Of a stretch of 64,000 bases of DNA, positions 1-8,609 are shown piece by piece. The stretch comes from Luteimonas sp. MC1750 (GTDB lineage: Bacteria; Pseudomonadota; Gammaproteobacteria; Xanthomonadales; Xanthomonadaceae), in NCBI RefSeq assembly GCF_016615955.1, contig NZ_CP067113.1, forward strand, positions 1,922,001 to 1,986,000, read 5' to 3'. Position numbers and translations under genes: made by a program. The notes under the pieces are model-generated. The model was not told the origin of the DNA. It saw nothing but the letters and a program-made list of their open reading frames with translations, and did not search any database. The number at the start of each line of letters is the position of its first letter. The first letter of the stretch is position 1.

Positions 1-989
1 CCGCCTACCGCCGCGCGCATGCGCTCGGCAGCCGCGCCGGCCCCTTCCATGCCGGACGCGTCCAGCAGCACCAGGAACTCCTCGCCGCCCCAGCGGGCCA
101 GCGGCGTGCCGGTGCGCAGCGTCCCGCGCAGGCGGCCGGACACCGCGCGCAGCACCTCGTCGCCGCGCTCGTGGCCGTGGGTGTCGTTGATCGGCTTGAA
201 ATGGTCGACGTCCAGCAGCAGCACCGCCGGCAGGCGTCCACGTGCCAGCACGTCGGCCTGCCACACCGCGGCGCGCTCGAGCAGCGCGCGGCGCGTCAGC
301 AGCCCGGTCAGCTCGTCGATGTCCGCGTACCGGCGCAGCCGGTAGTGCAGCCGGGCGTTGGCCAGGTTGAGCACCAGCGCGCCCACCAGCAGGGGCAGCA
401 GCGCATAGAGCACCGCATAGGCGGGCAGCAGCGGCGCCTCGACGTAAAGCAGGTGGCGATGCTCGGGCCCGTCGTGGCGGATCGCCGCGTCCAGCGCCAC
501 GATCCAGCTGCACGCGTAGACCAGCAGGGTCACCGCCACCGCGGCCTCGGCCGCGTTGCGCGGCGCCACCAGCGCCCGGCGCATGGTCCAGGTGATACCC
601 AGCGACACCGCCAGGCACAGCGCATGGAAGGTCAGCGCGAAGCTGCGCGGCCCCGCGAACCAGGCCAGCAGCAGGGCCAGGCTGGGCACGCCGATCTCCA
701 GCGCCAGCCGGGTGATGGCGACCGGGCGCGCGCCGACCAGCGGCCGCAGCGCGCGATAGATCACCGCCGTGCCCACGACCGCCGTCAGGGCGAGGACCAG
801 GAGCGGCCATCGCGCGGCGCGTTCGGCGACTCCGCTGGTCACCATGCCGGCGCCCAGCAGCGCGAAGCCCAGGGCGGAGCGCGCCAGCCCGCCGCGATTG
901 AGACTGTCGCCCTGGACCGCGATCAGCAGCATCAGGGCCGCGGCCCACGCGCCGAAGCCGCCGATCACGTAGGTGAAAAGCATGTCCAT
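1..989 (-). CDS. Membrane-bound diguanylate cyclase (GGDEF), C-terminus cut by window edge
   Basis: Synthesises cyclic di-GMP. The visible 329 residues start with about six hydrophobic helices, in the style of integral-membrane sensor modules, followed by a GGDEF domain. That domain shows DVDHFKPINDTHGH and the active-site motif GGEEF (complement of 75-89). The reading frame is still open at base 1, so the last few dozen residues are missing. Start codons are possible at 998, 989 and 983; 989 is used here. The allosteric I-site (RxxD five residues before GGEEF) reads RTGT, so product inhibition may be weak or absent. The gene is divergent from the exported aldolase-like gene downstream. The enzyme class is secure; the signal sensed by the membrane part is unknown. 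Confidence 0.9.
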   Translation of the reverse strand, partial: MDMLFTYVIGGFGAWAAALMLLIAVQGDSLNRGGLARSALGFALLGAGMVTSGVAERAARWPLLVLALTAVVGTAVIYRALRPLVGARPVAITRLALEIGVPSLALLLAWFAGPRSFALTFHALCLAVSLGITWTMRRALVAPRNAAEAAVAVTLLVYACSWIVALDAAIRHDGPEHRHLLYVEAPLLPAYAVLYALLPLLVGALVLNLANARLHYRLRRYADIDELTGLLTRRALLERAAVWQADVLARGRLPAVLLLDVDHFKPINDTHGHERGDEVLRAVSGRLRGTLRTGTPLARWGGEEFLVLLDASGMEGAGAAAERMRAAVG

Positions 990-1273
990 TGAATGCATGC
1001 CTCGAGGTGCGTGGGCGGGCGCGGCGTGCGCGCAGGGCTGTTCCCTCCGGGAGCCCCCCACCGCAAGCAACAAATATGCCAGTGGCACCCGGGAGCCCCG
1101 GTGATGACGGCGAACGCACCACCCTCGAGGCGAGCTGCATCAGCGCGCACCTGCAGCTGTACCACCCCGGCGGCACCACGCCGGGTCGCCTGCAGGCGCG
1201 GCCGTGCGTGCATGGCCTGCGGGCATGCTGCGTGAAGCGTCGCACCCGACAGCGACCCACCCGAGGGCTCCAC

Positions 1274-2437
1274 ATGGATCGTCGCTGTTTCCTCGGCGCA
1301 GGCAGCATTGCGGTCGCTTCGCCGATGTTGTCCGGCCTGGGCATGCCGGCCGCAGCGAACGCCTCCGCGCCGGAGTCGAGGCGCGTGAACTTCGCCTCCG
1401 ACGGTCTCGGGCTTGACCCCGCCGAGTACGCGGCGGTGCTGTCGCAGGTCGTGGCCGACGGCGACTTCCAGCCCGACAACTACTCGCAGGGCGGCATCAT
1501 CCGTGCCCTGGAAACCAGGTTCGCGCGCCTGTTGGGCAAGGACGACGCGATCTACCTGCCGACCGGGACGCTGGCGAACCATCTGGCGGTGCGCAAGCTC
1601 GCCGGGAACGACCGCCGCGTGCTGGTGCAAGCGGAAAGCCACCTCTACAACGACAGCGGCGACTGCGCGCAGACCCTGAGCGGGCTGAATCTCGTGCCCC
1701 TGGCGGACGGCGCCAGCACGCCGTCGGTCGACGAGGTCGAGCGCTGGCTGCGGCGCTCGGACGGCGGCCGGGTCGAGACCCGCGTCGGCGTCATCGCCAT
1801 CGAGTCACCGGTGCGGCGACGCCACCACGAGATGGTGGACTTCGACACGCTCGCGCGCATCAGCCGCCTCGCCCGCGAACGCGGCATCCGCCTGCACCTG
1901 GACGGCGCGCGGCTGTTCAACCTGCCGCTGCACTCCGGGCACGGCCTGCACGCGTATGGCGCGCTGTTCGACACGGTCTACGTCTCGCTGTGGAAACACT
2001 TCAACGCCGGATCCGGCGCGATCCTCGCCGGGGATGCCGGCTTCATCGAAGGCCTTTTCCACCAGCGCCGCATGTTCGGCGGCGCCCTGCCCCACGCCTG
2101 GCCCTCGGCCGCGGTCGCCCTGCGCTTCGTCGACGGCTACCTGGAGGACTACGCGAAGTCCTGGCAGGTGGCGGACCGCTTGGTCGCGCTGCTGCAGGAT
2201 GACGGCCGGTTCTCGTTCGAGACGCTTCCAAACGGAACCAGCCGCTTCTTCATGACGGCGACAGGCGTGGACCCCGCTGCCCTGCGCGAACGCCTTGCCG
2301 CGCAGGACGTCGTCCTGTCGCATGGCCATCCGGATACCGGCAGGTTCGCGATGGAGGTCAACGCCACGCTGCTGCGTCTTCCCGCAGAGGTTCTGGCCGC
2401 AAGGTTCATCGAAGCAGCGAACGGCGCGGCGCGCTGA
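1274..2437 (+). CDS. Tat-exported threonine aldolase-like PLP enzyme, copy 1
   Basis: A 387-residue member of the beta-eliminating lyase/threonine aldolase superfamily (PLP fold type I). These enzymes typically cleave beta-hydroxy amino acids to glycine and an aldehyde. The N-terminus MDRRCFLG followed by a small-residue-rich stretch to about residue 30 resembles a twin-arginine signal, which is unusual because classical threonine aldolases are cytosolic. The core shows YLPTGTLANHLAV (phosphate-binding region), HLDGARLFN (PLP ring Asp, about 210) and SLWKHFNAGSGA with the candidate Schiff-base Lys241. The start follows GAGGGCTCCAC. A paralogue of identical length lies at 17555-18718. The substrate is not predictable from sequence; the fold is secure and export is inferred from the signal. 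Confidence 0.85.
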   Translation: MDRRCFLGAGSIAVASPMLSGLGMPAAANASAPESRRVNFASDGLGLDPAEYAAVLSQVVADGDFQPDNYSQGGIIRALETRFARLLGKDDAIYLPTGTLANHLAVRKLAGNDRRVLVQAESHLYNDSGDCAQTLSGLNLVPLADGASTPSVDEVERWLRRSDGGRVETRVGVIAIESPVRRRHHEMVDFDTLARISRLARERGIRLHLDGARLFNLPLHSGHGLHAYGALFDTVYVSLWKHFNAGSGAILAGDAGFIEGLFHQRRMFGGALPHAWPSAAVALRFVDGYLEDYAKSWQVADRLVALLQDDGRFSFETLPNGTSRFFMTATGVDPAALRERLAAQDVVLSHGHPDTGRFAMEVNATLLRLPAEVLAARFIEAANGAAR

Positions 2438-2459
2438 TCCAGCGCCAATCGCAGCGCGT

Positions 2460-2805
2460 CCAGGCTCCCGCTGGCCGCCAGCGCGCCTCATGCCGGTTTC
2501 GCCGCCGATGACGTCACGGTCGAGCCGCTGGGCGACACCGCCTCGTTGATGCTCCGCTACCGTGGCCATCCCGGCGCGGGCAAGGCACCCGTCGTCTTCC
2601 TCGCCCACATGGATCGACCGCGAGCTGCGCACCACCTGCACGCCCACCCTGCTCAGCGCGGGACAGGCCGAGAACGTGCTGCCCACGCGCGCCGTGGCCA
2701 CGGTGCAGCGCTGGACCGCACCCTCGCCGCCCGTGCCGCCGGCGCCAGTCGCGTGCCCTACATGGAAGCCGGCTCAACCGATGGCCTGCGTTTCCGCCGC
2801 GCGGG
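2460..2805 (+). pseudogene. Collapsed remnant of an M20-family metallopeptidase
   Basis: Three conserved pieces of an M20 carboxypeptidase-like gene occur in the correct order but in shifting frames and with most of the gene missing. They are a metal-site segment ending VVFLAHMD (about 2590-2612), a dimerisation-domain segment LRTTCTPTLL with AENVLPTRA (about 2625-2700), and a C-terminal segment VPYMEAGSTDGLRFR (about 2755-2800). Intact family members have more than 400 residues; here under 120 remain, with at least one frame change. The 3' end runs straight into the remnant of an aminotransferase gene on the other strand, so a deletion probably joined the two. No functional product is expected. 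Confidence 0.7.
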
Positions 2806-3012
2806 CACCGGCGCCGGGTGGCTGGCGATGAAGAAGCTGGCGAAGTGCATCCAGGCCGGGTCCAGCGCGAACTGGGCGCGGACGGATTCCCAGGTGGAGA
2901 GGTCCGGCGCGGGTGGAGTCTCGGCCTCGAGCGCGGCCAGCAGGCTGGTGGGCAGCAGGGCGGCGGAAAGCGCGGCGGGTGCCGCAAGCAACCTGCGTCG
3001 TGTGATCTGCAT
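2758..3012 (-). pseudogene. N-terminal stub of a Tat-exported class V aminotransferase-like protein
   Basis: The frame begins with a textbook Tat signal (MQITRRRLLAAPAALSA, Met at 3012). It continues through LSTWESVRAQFALDP and WMHFASFFIASHPAPV, the N-terminal signature of isopenicillin-N-epimerase-like class V aminotransferases. Homology stops around 2805; the remaining residues to the stop at 2758 read through the antisense of the M20 remnant. Family members are roughly 400 residues long and place the PLP lysine far downstream, so this 84-codon stub cannot be an active enzyme. The signal peptide is intact, so a short exported peptide could still be made. The truncation shares its breakpoint with the neighbouring M20 remnant. 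Confidence 0.65.
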
Positions 3013-3123
3013 GGCCGATCTCCCGGGTCCGGCCCGCGGAGGGCCGATGCAGCGTGAACGCGCGGTGCAGCCCGGCACGGCCACGCGGGTTGCGCGCCGC
3101 GACCGGGTCACCGCACAATGCCC

Positions 3124-3265
3124 GCCGAAGGGGAGTAGCTCCCAACGTGCAGGCCGTCAGTTCGAGCAGCGATGCTCCGGTCCCACGGCAGCCCACTGGG
3201 CTGTGAGCAAGACCTTCGCCGCGATGGCGAAGGTGCGTCCCCGGATCTCCGAGCAAGGGTTCCGT
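3124..3265 (+). promoter_or_regulatory. yybP-ykoY manganese riboswitch
   Basis: The leader of the TerC/Alx gene opens with AAGGGGAGTAGCTCCC and later contains GAGCAAGACCTTCGCC pairing with GGCGAAGG. Both are hallmarks of the yybP-ykoY element, which binds Mn2+ and switches on manganese-efflux genes. Position (about 50 bases before the ATG at 3312) and the downstream gene family agree with the best-studied cases (alx in E. coli, an Xanthomonas example upstream of an Mn exporter). Boundaries are approximate because pairing was judged by eye. Confidence 0.8.
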
Positions 3266-3311
3266 GCCGCCTGCGTCCGCGGCCGTCCTCTCCCCTTGTC
3301 CGGACATCACG

Positions 3312-4277
3312 ATGGAAACGATAGGCAATCCCTGGTTGTGGGCCGGTTTTTCCGGCCTGGTACTGATCGCGCTGATGGTCGACCTGGTGCTGATGCGCCA
3401 TGGCGGCGCGCACAGGGTCACGTTCAAGGAGGCCGCCTGGTGGAGCCTGGGCTGGGTGGCCCTGGCGATGGCCTTCAATGCCGCCCTGTGGTGGTACATC
3501 GGCCAGAACGCCGGGCCCGACGAGGCCCGGCGCGTGGGCCTCGAGTTCCTCACCGGCTACCTGGTGGAGAAGGCGCTGGCGGTCGACAACATCTTCGTCT
3601 TCCTGATGCTGATGACCTACTTCGCCGTGCCCGAGGTGCAGCGCCAGCGCGTGCTGGTGATCGGCATCCTGCTGGCGATCGTGCTGCGCGCGATCCTGAT
3701 CTTCGCCGGCGCGGCGCTGATCGCGAACTTCCACTGGATGCTCTACGTGTTCGGCGCGTTCCTGCTGCTGACCGGCGTGAAGATGTGGTTCGCCGCGGGC
3801 AAGGAACCCGACCTGGAAAAGAACCCGGTGCTGCGCTGACTCACCGCGCACGTCCCCTTCGTGCGCCGATACCACGGCAGCGCGCTGTGGCTGGGCAGCG
3901 GAAGCCGGCGCAAGTTCACCCCGCTGTTCATCGTGCTGGTGATGATCGGCATCACCGACGTGATTTTCGCGGTGGACTCGATCCCGGCGATCTTCGCCAT
4001 CACCACCGACCCGTTCATCGTGCTGACATCGAACGTGTTCGCGGTGCTGGGCCTGCGCGCGATGTTCTTCCTGCTGGCCGGCATGGCCGAGCGCTTCCAC
4101 CTGCTGCCCTACGGCCTGGCGGTGGTACTGGTGTTCATCGGCGCGAAGATGCTGCTGATCGACCTGTACAAGATCCCGGTGCTGTGGTCGCTGGCGGCCG
4201 TGGCCATGATCCTGGCCAGCACCGTCGTGCTGAGCCTGGCCCGCCCGCGGAAGGTTGCTCCCTCACCAGGGCGCTAG
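3312..4277 (+). pseudogene. TerC/Alx-family manganese exporter interrupted by an in-frame TGA
   Basis: The full frame from ATG 3312 would encode about 321 residues, the normal TerC/Alx length, with many hydrophobic helices and the motifs EKALAVDNIFVF and [15 protein letters not shown] characteristic of the family. Codon 176 (3837-3839) is TGA. Reading continues in the same frame on both sides (NPVLR, stop, [13 protein letters not shown]), so this is a single nonsense change, not a frameshift. Family members export Mn2+ and sit under yybP-ykoY control, as here. Premature termination would remove the second conserved helix set. Alternatives are a base-call error, readthrough, or two half-proteins. 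The start METIGNPWLW follows the riboswitch directly; a start at 3264 would lie inside it. Confidence 0.8.
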
Positions 4278-4309
4278 ACTCGGCCACTCCCGATCCGATC
4301 GAGGTTCGC

Positions 4310-4966
4310 ATGCGCATCCTGATGACCGGCGGCACCGGACTGGTGGGCCAGGGCGTGCTGGTGGAAACGCTGGCTGATCCGCGCGTATCCAACGTGGCGG
4401 TGCTGGGCCGCCACGCGCTGGCGCACGCCGATGCACGGGTGGAAGACGTGGTCGTGGACAGCTTCAACCACCTGGCATCCGTCGCCGACCGGCTCGCGCC
4501 CTGGGACGCCTGCTTCTACTGCGCAGGCGCACCGCCGGTGGGGACGCCCGAAGCACGCTACCGGCACGTCACGCTCGCGCTCACCCTGCAGGTGGCGCGC
4601 GCCTTCGCGACGCGCAATCCGCAGGGGCGCTTCCTCTACGTCTCCGGCGCCAAGGCCGACCCGGACAGCGCGTTCATGCCGCTGCGGATCAAGGGCGAGA
4701 CCGAAGCCGCCCTGCAGGCGCTGCCGATCACCACGGTGATGCTGCGTCCCGGCGGCATCCAGCCCGCGCACGGCGAGCGCAGCCCGCACGCCTGGATGCG
4801 CCCGTTCTACGCCCTCGCGGCCCCTGTCATGGGACTGGGCGTGCGCGCGATGCCGGGGCTGATGACGAGCACCGCGCATCTTGGCCGCGCGATGCTGGCG
4901 CTGGCGGCCATGCCGCAGCCGCCCGCGGTGGTGGAGAACGAGGCGATCAATCGACTCGCTCGTTGA
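4310..4966 (+). CDS. NAD(P)-binding SDR/epimerase-like protein
   Basis: A 218-residue Rossmann-fold protein of the extended/atypical SDR type. It begins MRILMTGGTGLVGQG, the glycine-rich dinucleotide-binding loop, and later has LYVSGAKADPDS and TVMLRPGGIQP, matching the family's catalytic-region and substrate-side strands. Related proteins are usually annotated NAD-dependent epimerase/dehydratase or NAD(P)H-binding; the substrate cannot be told. A promoter-like TAGACT sits about 30 bases upstream. The 3' end overlaps the convergent GAF-domain gene by 20 bases. A beheaded copy of the upstream region and first 12 codons is found at 22561-22645. Confidence 0.8.
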   Translation: MRILMTGGTGLVGQGVLVETLADPRVSNVAVLGRHALAHADARVEDVVVDSFNHLASVADRLAPWDACFYCAGAPPVGTPEARYRHVTLALTLQVARAFATRNPQGRFLYVSGAKADPDSAFMPLRIKGETEAALQALPITTVMLRPGGIQPAHGERSPHAWMRPFYALAAPVMGLGVRAMPGLMTSTAHLGRAMLALAAMPQPPAVVENEAINRLAR

Positions 4967-5633
4967 CCAGCGCGCACCGGATTCCGTCGATCCTGGCCTG
5001 GACTTCCAGCGAATCACCTACGGGAAGCCGCCGCCCGGCTTCCTCGATGAGCGGACCGGCATACATGTCGAACGTCGAAAGCGCGTCCGTCCCGTCGAGC
5101 GACGCGTCGGAGATGATCCCCGTCATGTCGGACAGGCGGTCGACCCGCCGATCGATGTCAGCGCGTCGATACGTGGTCGAGACGACGTCCGAGCGCAGCA
5201 GGCCACCCATCTCGCGCATCAGGACAAGGGTCGCTTCGGAGGTCGCCCTCGGCGCCGTGTCGAACTGGCAGAGCGTGCCGAAGATCGTGCCGTCTCCTTC
5301 CAGCAGCGACACGCTGCAGTACGCGCGGACGATATCCCGGTACGCGTGGGTTGTGAGCCTCGGGTCGGACGACGCATCCTCGATCACCAGCGCGGCCAGG
5401 GATTCGACCTGGTGGCAATACGTCTCATCGAGCGGAATGTCGGCCGTGAACGGCGTCGAGGGCTCGTTGTCACGGTCCACCAGCATGAAGTTCTCGGCAT
5501 GCGTGGCGCCGAGCCGGTAGATCGCGGTGAAGCGGTATCCGGACTGGATATTGAGAAGTTCGAGCGCCCCCCGGAGGTGGCCTTCCATGACCAGCCGGCG
5601 CAGCTGGTCGGCATACATCGTTGACTCATCCAT
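4947..5633 (-). CDS. GAF-domain protein
   Basis: A 228-residue soluble protein whose middle portion (about residues 15-165) reads as a GAF sensory domain. It has FTAIYRLGATHAENFML, an ETYCHQVES segment typical of GAF proteins preceding signalling outputs, then VRAYCSVSLLEGDGTIFGTLCQFD. No kinase, GGDEF or HTH output follows, so it may sense a small molecule or act with a partner. ATG at 5633 (MDESTMYADQ) is preferred; an upstream GTG at 5648 is in frame. It converges on the SDR gene and overlaps its 3' end. Ligand and role are unknown. Confidence 0.75.
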   Translation of the reverse strand: MDESTMYADQLRRLVMEGHLRGALELLNIQSGYRFTAIYRLGATHAENFMLVDRDNEPSTPFTADIPLDETYCHQVESLAALVIEDASSDPRLTTHAYRDIVRAYCSVSLLEGDGTIFGTLCQFDTAPRATSEATLVLMREMGGLLRSDVVSTTYRRADIDRRVDRLSDMTGIISDASLDGTDALSTFDMYAGPLIEEAGRRLPVGDSLEVQARIDGIRCALVNERVD

Positions 5634-5704
5634 CACGCAGCCTAACACCTGGCCAACCGTCTCCAGATGTCAGCGGGCGGCAGGAAGCACCCCGCGCCGC
5701 CGCG

Positions 5705-6481
5705 CTACGGTCCGCACTGCCACCAGCCGCTCCACGTGCGCTCCGCGCCATCGGCGCGCAGATAGGTCAGCACCGCGGGACGGGCCGGCGATTCACCGCC
5801 TCCGGTCGCGGCGCCGGTGAGCGCGATGTCGATGGTCTTGCCGGACCCGGAGAAGCGCGTGCCGTGCAGCATCGCGTCGAAGCCGCCCGGCACCGCCACG
5901 GTTTCCACATGGTCCCCCACCTTCACCACGCCGCGTGCCGGGTTGCTGGACGCCACATCGCCCTTGGCCAGCAGCAGCGGCGCTTCCCCCGCTTCACCTG
6001 CGGAGAAGCTGCAGGCGAGTTCCCCGGCCAGTGCGGCCCCGTCGATCTCCATCGCCGACAGCGGAACCAGGACGATGCCGGACCCGTCGCCGCCGCGGGT
6101 GGCCCCGCCGCCCTCGCCAAGCGGCACCAGGCGGTGCGCGGTGTCGCTGCAGACCGTCAGCGCATCCGCACCCTCGGCCGCACCCACCGCCTGCACCCGC
6201 ATGCCCACGGCCAGCGCCTGCACGTCCACCGGCGCGGCCTTGCAGAGGTTCCAGCGCGCCGGCAACTGCACGGACACGCGGCCGCGGCCCGCCACCTCGA
6301 CCTGGACCACAGCGTGGCCGTCGTACATCCATGGCTGTGTGTCGATGGACGCCACGGCGCCCTCGATGGCCACAGCGCCGCCAGGCGCGGACGGCACTTC
6401 GCGCGGCGTGGCGCAGGACGCGGTGGCCAGCGCGACAGCCAGCGCCACGGTGGACGGAAGAATGGATCGGGGGACGCGCAT
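5705..6481 (-). CDS. Predicted lipoprotein, function unknown
   Basis: A 258-residue protein with a lipoprotein signal: MRVPRSILPSTVALAVALATASC, where the Cys is the predicted lipid-anchored residue, so the product should sit in the envelope. The ATG at 6481 has GGAG seven bases upstream; an open extension to 6586 lacks support. The mature part is beta-rich in appearance, with repeated valine-glycine patterns and two or three cysteines, but no family is recognised. It ends TWSGWWQCGP. The gene lies between two other small envelope genes transcribed leftwards. Confidence 0.7.
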   Translation of the reverse strand: MRVPRSILPSTVALAVALATASCATPREVPSAPGGAVAIEGAVASIDTQPWMYDGHAVVQVEVAGRGRVSVQLPARWNLCKAAPVDVQALAVGMRVQAVGAAEGADALTVCSDTAHRLVPLGEGGGATRGGDGSGIVLVPLSAMEIDGAALAGELACSFSAGEAGEAPLLLAKGDVASSNPARGVVKVGDHVETVAVPGGFDAMLHGTRFSGSGKTIDIALTGAATGGGESPARPAVLTYLRADGAERTWSGWWQCGP

Positions 6482-6554
6482 GGCCTGCTCCACGGTAACG
6501 GTCAAGGCGTGGAGCCTATCCGGCACGCGTTGGCCCACGGTGATGGTTGACGGG

Positions 6555-6878
6555 TCAGTACCCGAACCTGGCGCGGATCTCGGCACGGTCGCGGCGTCCC
6601 AGCTCGTGGGCGGTTTCGCGCAGCCAACGGTCGGCGCTCGGCTTGCCGTCGTCGCGCACGCGGCGCTCGTACTCCGGCCGCAGCTCGCGCTTGCGCTGCT
6701 CGACCATGCGCCGCAGCTCGGCCTTGATCGCGGCCTCGTCGACGGCCTGCGACGTGTTCGCGGCGCCCGCCTGCGGCTTCACCGCTTGCGCCGCTAGGGC
6801 GGGCGCGGTGCCACAGGCGACCATCAGCAGCAGGCCTGCGACCCACCCGCGCGACCCGGCGAAGTCCGAACGATCCAT
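6555..6878 (-). CDS. Small secreted protein, charged helical
   Basis: A 107-residue protein with an N-terminal export signal (MDRSDFAGSRGWVAGLLLMVACGTAPALA). The mature part is strongly charged and probably helical: IKAELRRMVEQRKRELRPEYERRVRDD, then a C-terminal segment rich in Arg and Glu. This is a composition often seen in periplasmic proteins of unknown function. The signal could also be read as a lipoprotein signal around the Cys in MVACG. No family recognised. It lies 73 bases upstream of the lipoprotein gene that ends at 5705 and is transcribed in the same direction. Confidence 0.65.
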   Translation of the reverse strand: MDRSDFAGSRGWVAGLLLMVACGTAPALAAQAVKPQAGAANTSQAVDEAAIKAELRRMVEQRKRELRPEYERRVRDDGKPSADRWLRETAHELGRRDRAEIRARFGY

Positions 6879-7139
6879 GGCACGCCTCGCAATGATTCGA
6901 CGGCGTGGACGATAGCAAGCGGCGCGTTGACGGCCAGAGAGCCCGACCGGGTCCACGACGGTGAATCAGCGCTTGCACAGGCTGCCGGGATCGAAGGGGA
7001 ACCGGGTCCGGGTGCCGAAGGGATCGTAAGAGGTGCAGATGGAGGGCTTTCCGGACGAGTCGCTCGAGGACCGGCACCGGCGGCATGGTCTACTGAAGGC
7101 CACGCGCCAGCCCCGATGCGTCCCGAAGGCCGACCCTCC

Positions 7140-8222
7140 ATGTCACGCGAACCCACTCCCACGCCGCGCACCGGGCGACCGGACCCCAAGCTCACGCGCG
7201 AAGAGTTCGAGCGGCGCTACCGCATCCCGTTCGTGGACCCCGCCTTCGACGCCCACCGCGACGCCATCGACCAGCTCGCGGCAGTGGCCTGGGAGGCGTA
7301 CGACGAGGGACGCAAGGCGCCCCACACGCGTCCCGCGGGCCCCGGCTTCCACGATCCGACATACGACCTGTCGGACGAATGGCGGGACGCCCGTGACGCC
7401 ATCCACGCCGCCGAAGCCCGCCAGCGCGACCCTGCAACGCCCGACCGCATCCTGCTGGTCTGCGCCTCGCCGCGCAGCGAACACACCTGCCCGGGCGAGA
7501 TGTCCAAGACCTGGCGCCTGATGGAGGCCGCGCGCGATGCCGCGACCCGCGCAGGCGCCGAGTGCGACGTCCTCGAGCTCGATCGCCTCGCGTCCGAGTA
7601 CGGTCGCATCATCCATCCCTGCAAGGCCTGCGTCTCGACCGCCATGCCGCTGTGCCACTGGCCCTGCTCCTGCTACCCCAACCACGGGCTGGGCCAGCAC
7701 CACGACTGGATGAACGCCATCTACCCGCGCTGGGCCGAGGCCCACGGCGTGATGATCGTGACGCCGGTGCACTGGAACCAGGCCACCTCGCCGCTCAAGC
7801 TGATGATGGACCGGTTGGTCTGCGCCGACGGCGGCAATTCCGATCCCACGTCCACCGCTGGCAAGGATCCCGAGCGCGCCAAGCGCATCGAGCTCGATGG
7901 CTGGGACTATCCGCAGCACCTGGCGGCGCGTGCGTTCGCCCTGCTGGTGCATGGCGACAGCGAGGGCACGCAGCAGGTGCGCCACGCGCTGGCCGACTGG
8001 CTGCGCGGCATGGGCCTGGTGGACGCGGGCGCGCTGTCGCAGGTGGACCGCTATATCGGCTACTACGCGCCCTATGCGACCAGCCACGCTGCGCTCGACG
8101 ACGACGAGGCCATGTTCGAGGAAAGTCGGAACGCCGCGCGCGCACTGGTCGAGCGCATCCGCCAGCTGCGCACGGGCCAGCGCGAGGCAGGCGATGGACT
8201 GGAGCAGCCGCGGCAGAAGTAG
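7140..8222 (+). CDS. NAD(P)H-dependent FMN reductase-like flavoprotein
   Basis: A 360-residue protein with a flavodoxin-like NAD(P)H-dependent oxidoreductase core. ILLVCASPRSEHTCPGEMSKT (about residues 100-120) is the FMN phosphate-binding loop, and VMIVTPVHWNQATSPLKLMMDR the second flavin-binding region. A cysteine-rich stretch (PCKACVSTAMPLCHWPCSC, about 160-178) could bind a metal or act in redox. The roughly 95-residue N-terminal extension is charged and unassigned. ATG 7140 begins MSREPTPTPRT; the open frame further upstream has no conserved features. Members reduce FMN, quinones or related compounds; the true substrate is unknown. Confidence 0.8.
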   Translation: MSREPTPTPRTGRPDPKLTREEFERRYRIPFVDPAFDAHRDAIDQLAAVAWEAYDEGRKAPHTRPAGPGFHDPTYDLSDEWRDARDAIHAAEARQRDPATPDRILLVCASPRSEHTCPGEMSKTWRLMEAARDAATRAGAECDVLELDRLASEYGRIIHPCKACVSTAMPLCHWPCSCYPNHGLGQHHDWMNAIYPRWAEAHGVMIVTPVHWNQATSPLKLMMDRLVCADGGNSDPTSTAGKDPERAKRIELDGWDYPQHLAARAFALLVHGDSEGTQQVRHALADWLRGMGLVDAGALSQVDRYIGYYAPYATSHAALDDDEAMFEESRNAARALVERIRQLRTGQREAGDGLEQPRQK

Positions 8223-8228
8223 CGCCTC

Positions 8229-8588
8229 CTACTCCCGGAACAGCGGCTCGAGGCTGGCCGACGAGAGCGGCACGAAGACATGGCTGCGCGCGCCGTAGCG
8301 CAGCGTGATTTCGTAGCGGTCGGGATGTTGCCAGAGCGCATCGTCGATCGCCGCCTTCCCGCCGGTTTCGCGATTCGCCACCGACACCTGCAGCGCAGGG
8401 GCGCCGGCCTCTTCGTTGCGGCGCAGGAACGCGGCGATCCCGGCGCGCTGGGCTCCGGCATCGGACGCGTCGCGCACCCGCTCCCAGGCAGCGTCGAACT
8501 CATGTTCAGTGGCCATGGCACCTCCCCCAACCTGACTGCCGCAGGCTAGCAGCAGCGCCAGCGAGCATGCCACTGCAATGGATTTCAT
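8229..8588 (-). CDS. Small predicted lipoprotein
   Basis: A 119-residue protein beginning MKSIAVACSLALLLACGSQ, a lipoprotein signal with the anchor Cys at about residue 16. The mature region contains FDAAWERVRDASDAG and AALQ/ITLRYGARSHVFVPL, with no recognised family. It converges on the flavoprotein gene with a 6-base gap, and ends 21 bases before the stop of the metalloprotease gene that would follow on the same strand. Confidence 0.65.
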   Translation of the reverse strand: MKSIAVACSLALLLACGSQVGGGAMATEHEFDAAWERVRDASDAGAQRAGIAAFLRRNEEAGAPALQVSVANRETGGKAAIDDALWQHPDRYEITLRYGARSHVFVPLSSASLEPLFRE

Positions 8589-8609
8589 GGGACGGTTCCC
8601 GGGCCCGGA

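Noticed and set aside
999..1273. Small gene between the diguanylate cyclase and the first aldolase-like gene
   Set aside because: Frames in this 275-base gap have no start with ribosome-binding signal and no recognisable protein; treated as a divergent promoter region.
3837..3839. Selenocysteine at the TGA of the TerC/Alx gene
   Set aside because: TerC proteins are not selenoproteins, no SECIS-like hairpin was apparent directly after the codon, and a simple nonsense change or base error explains it better.
6957..7139. C-terminal coding remnant on the minus strand (segment TSYDPFGTRTRFPFD ending LCKR)
   Set aside because: The short stretch has coding flavour, but it lacks a recognisable family or upstream continuation, so evidence is too thin to list as a feature.
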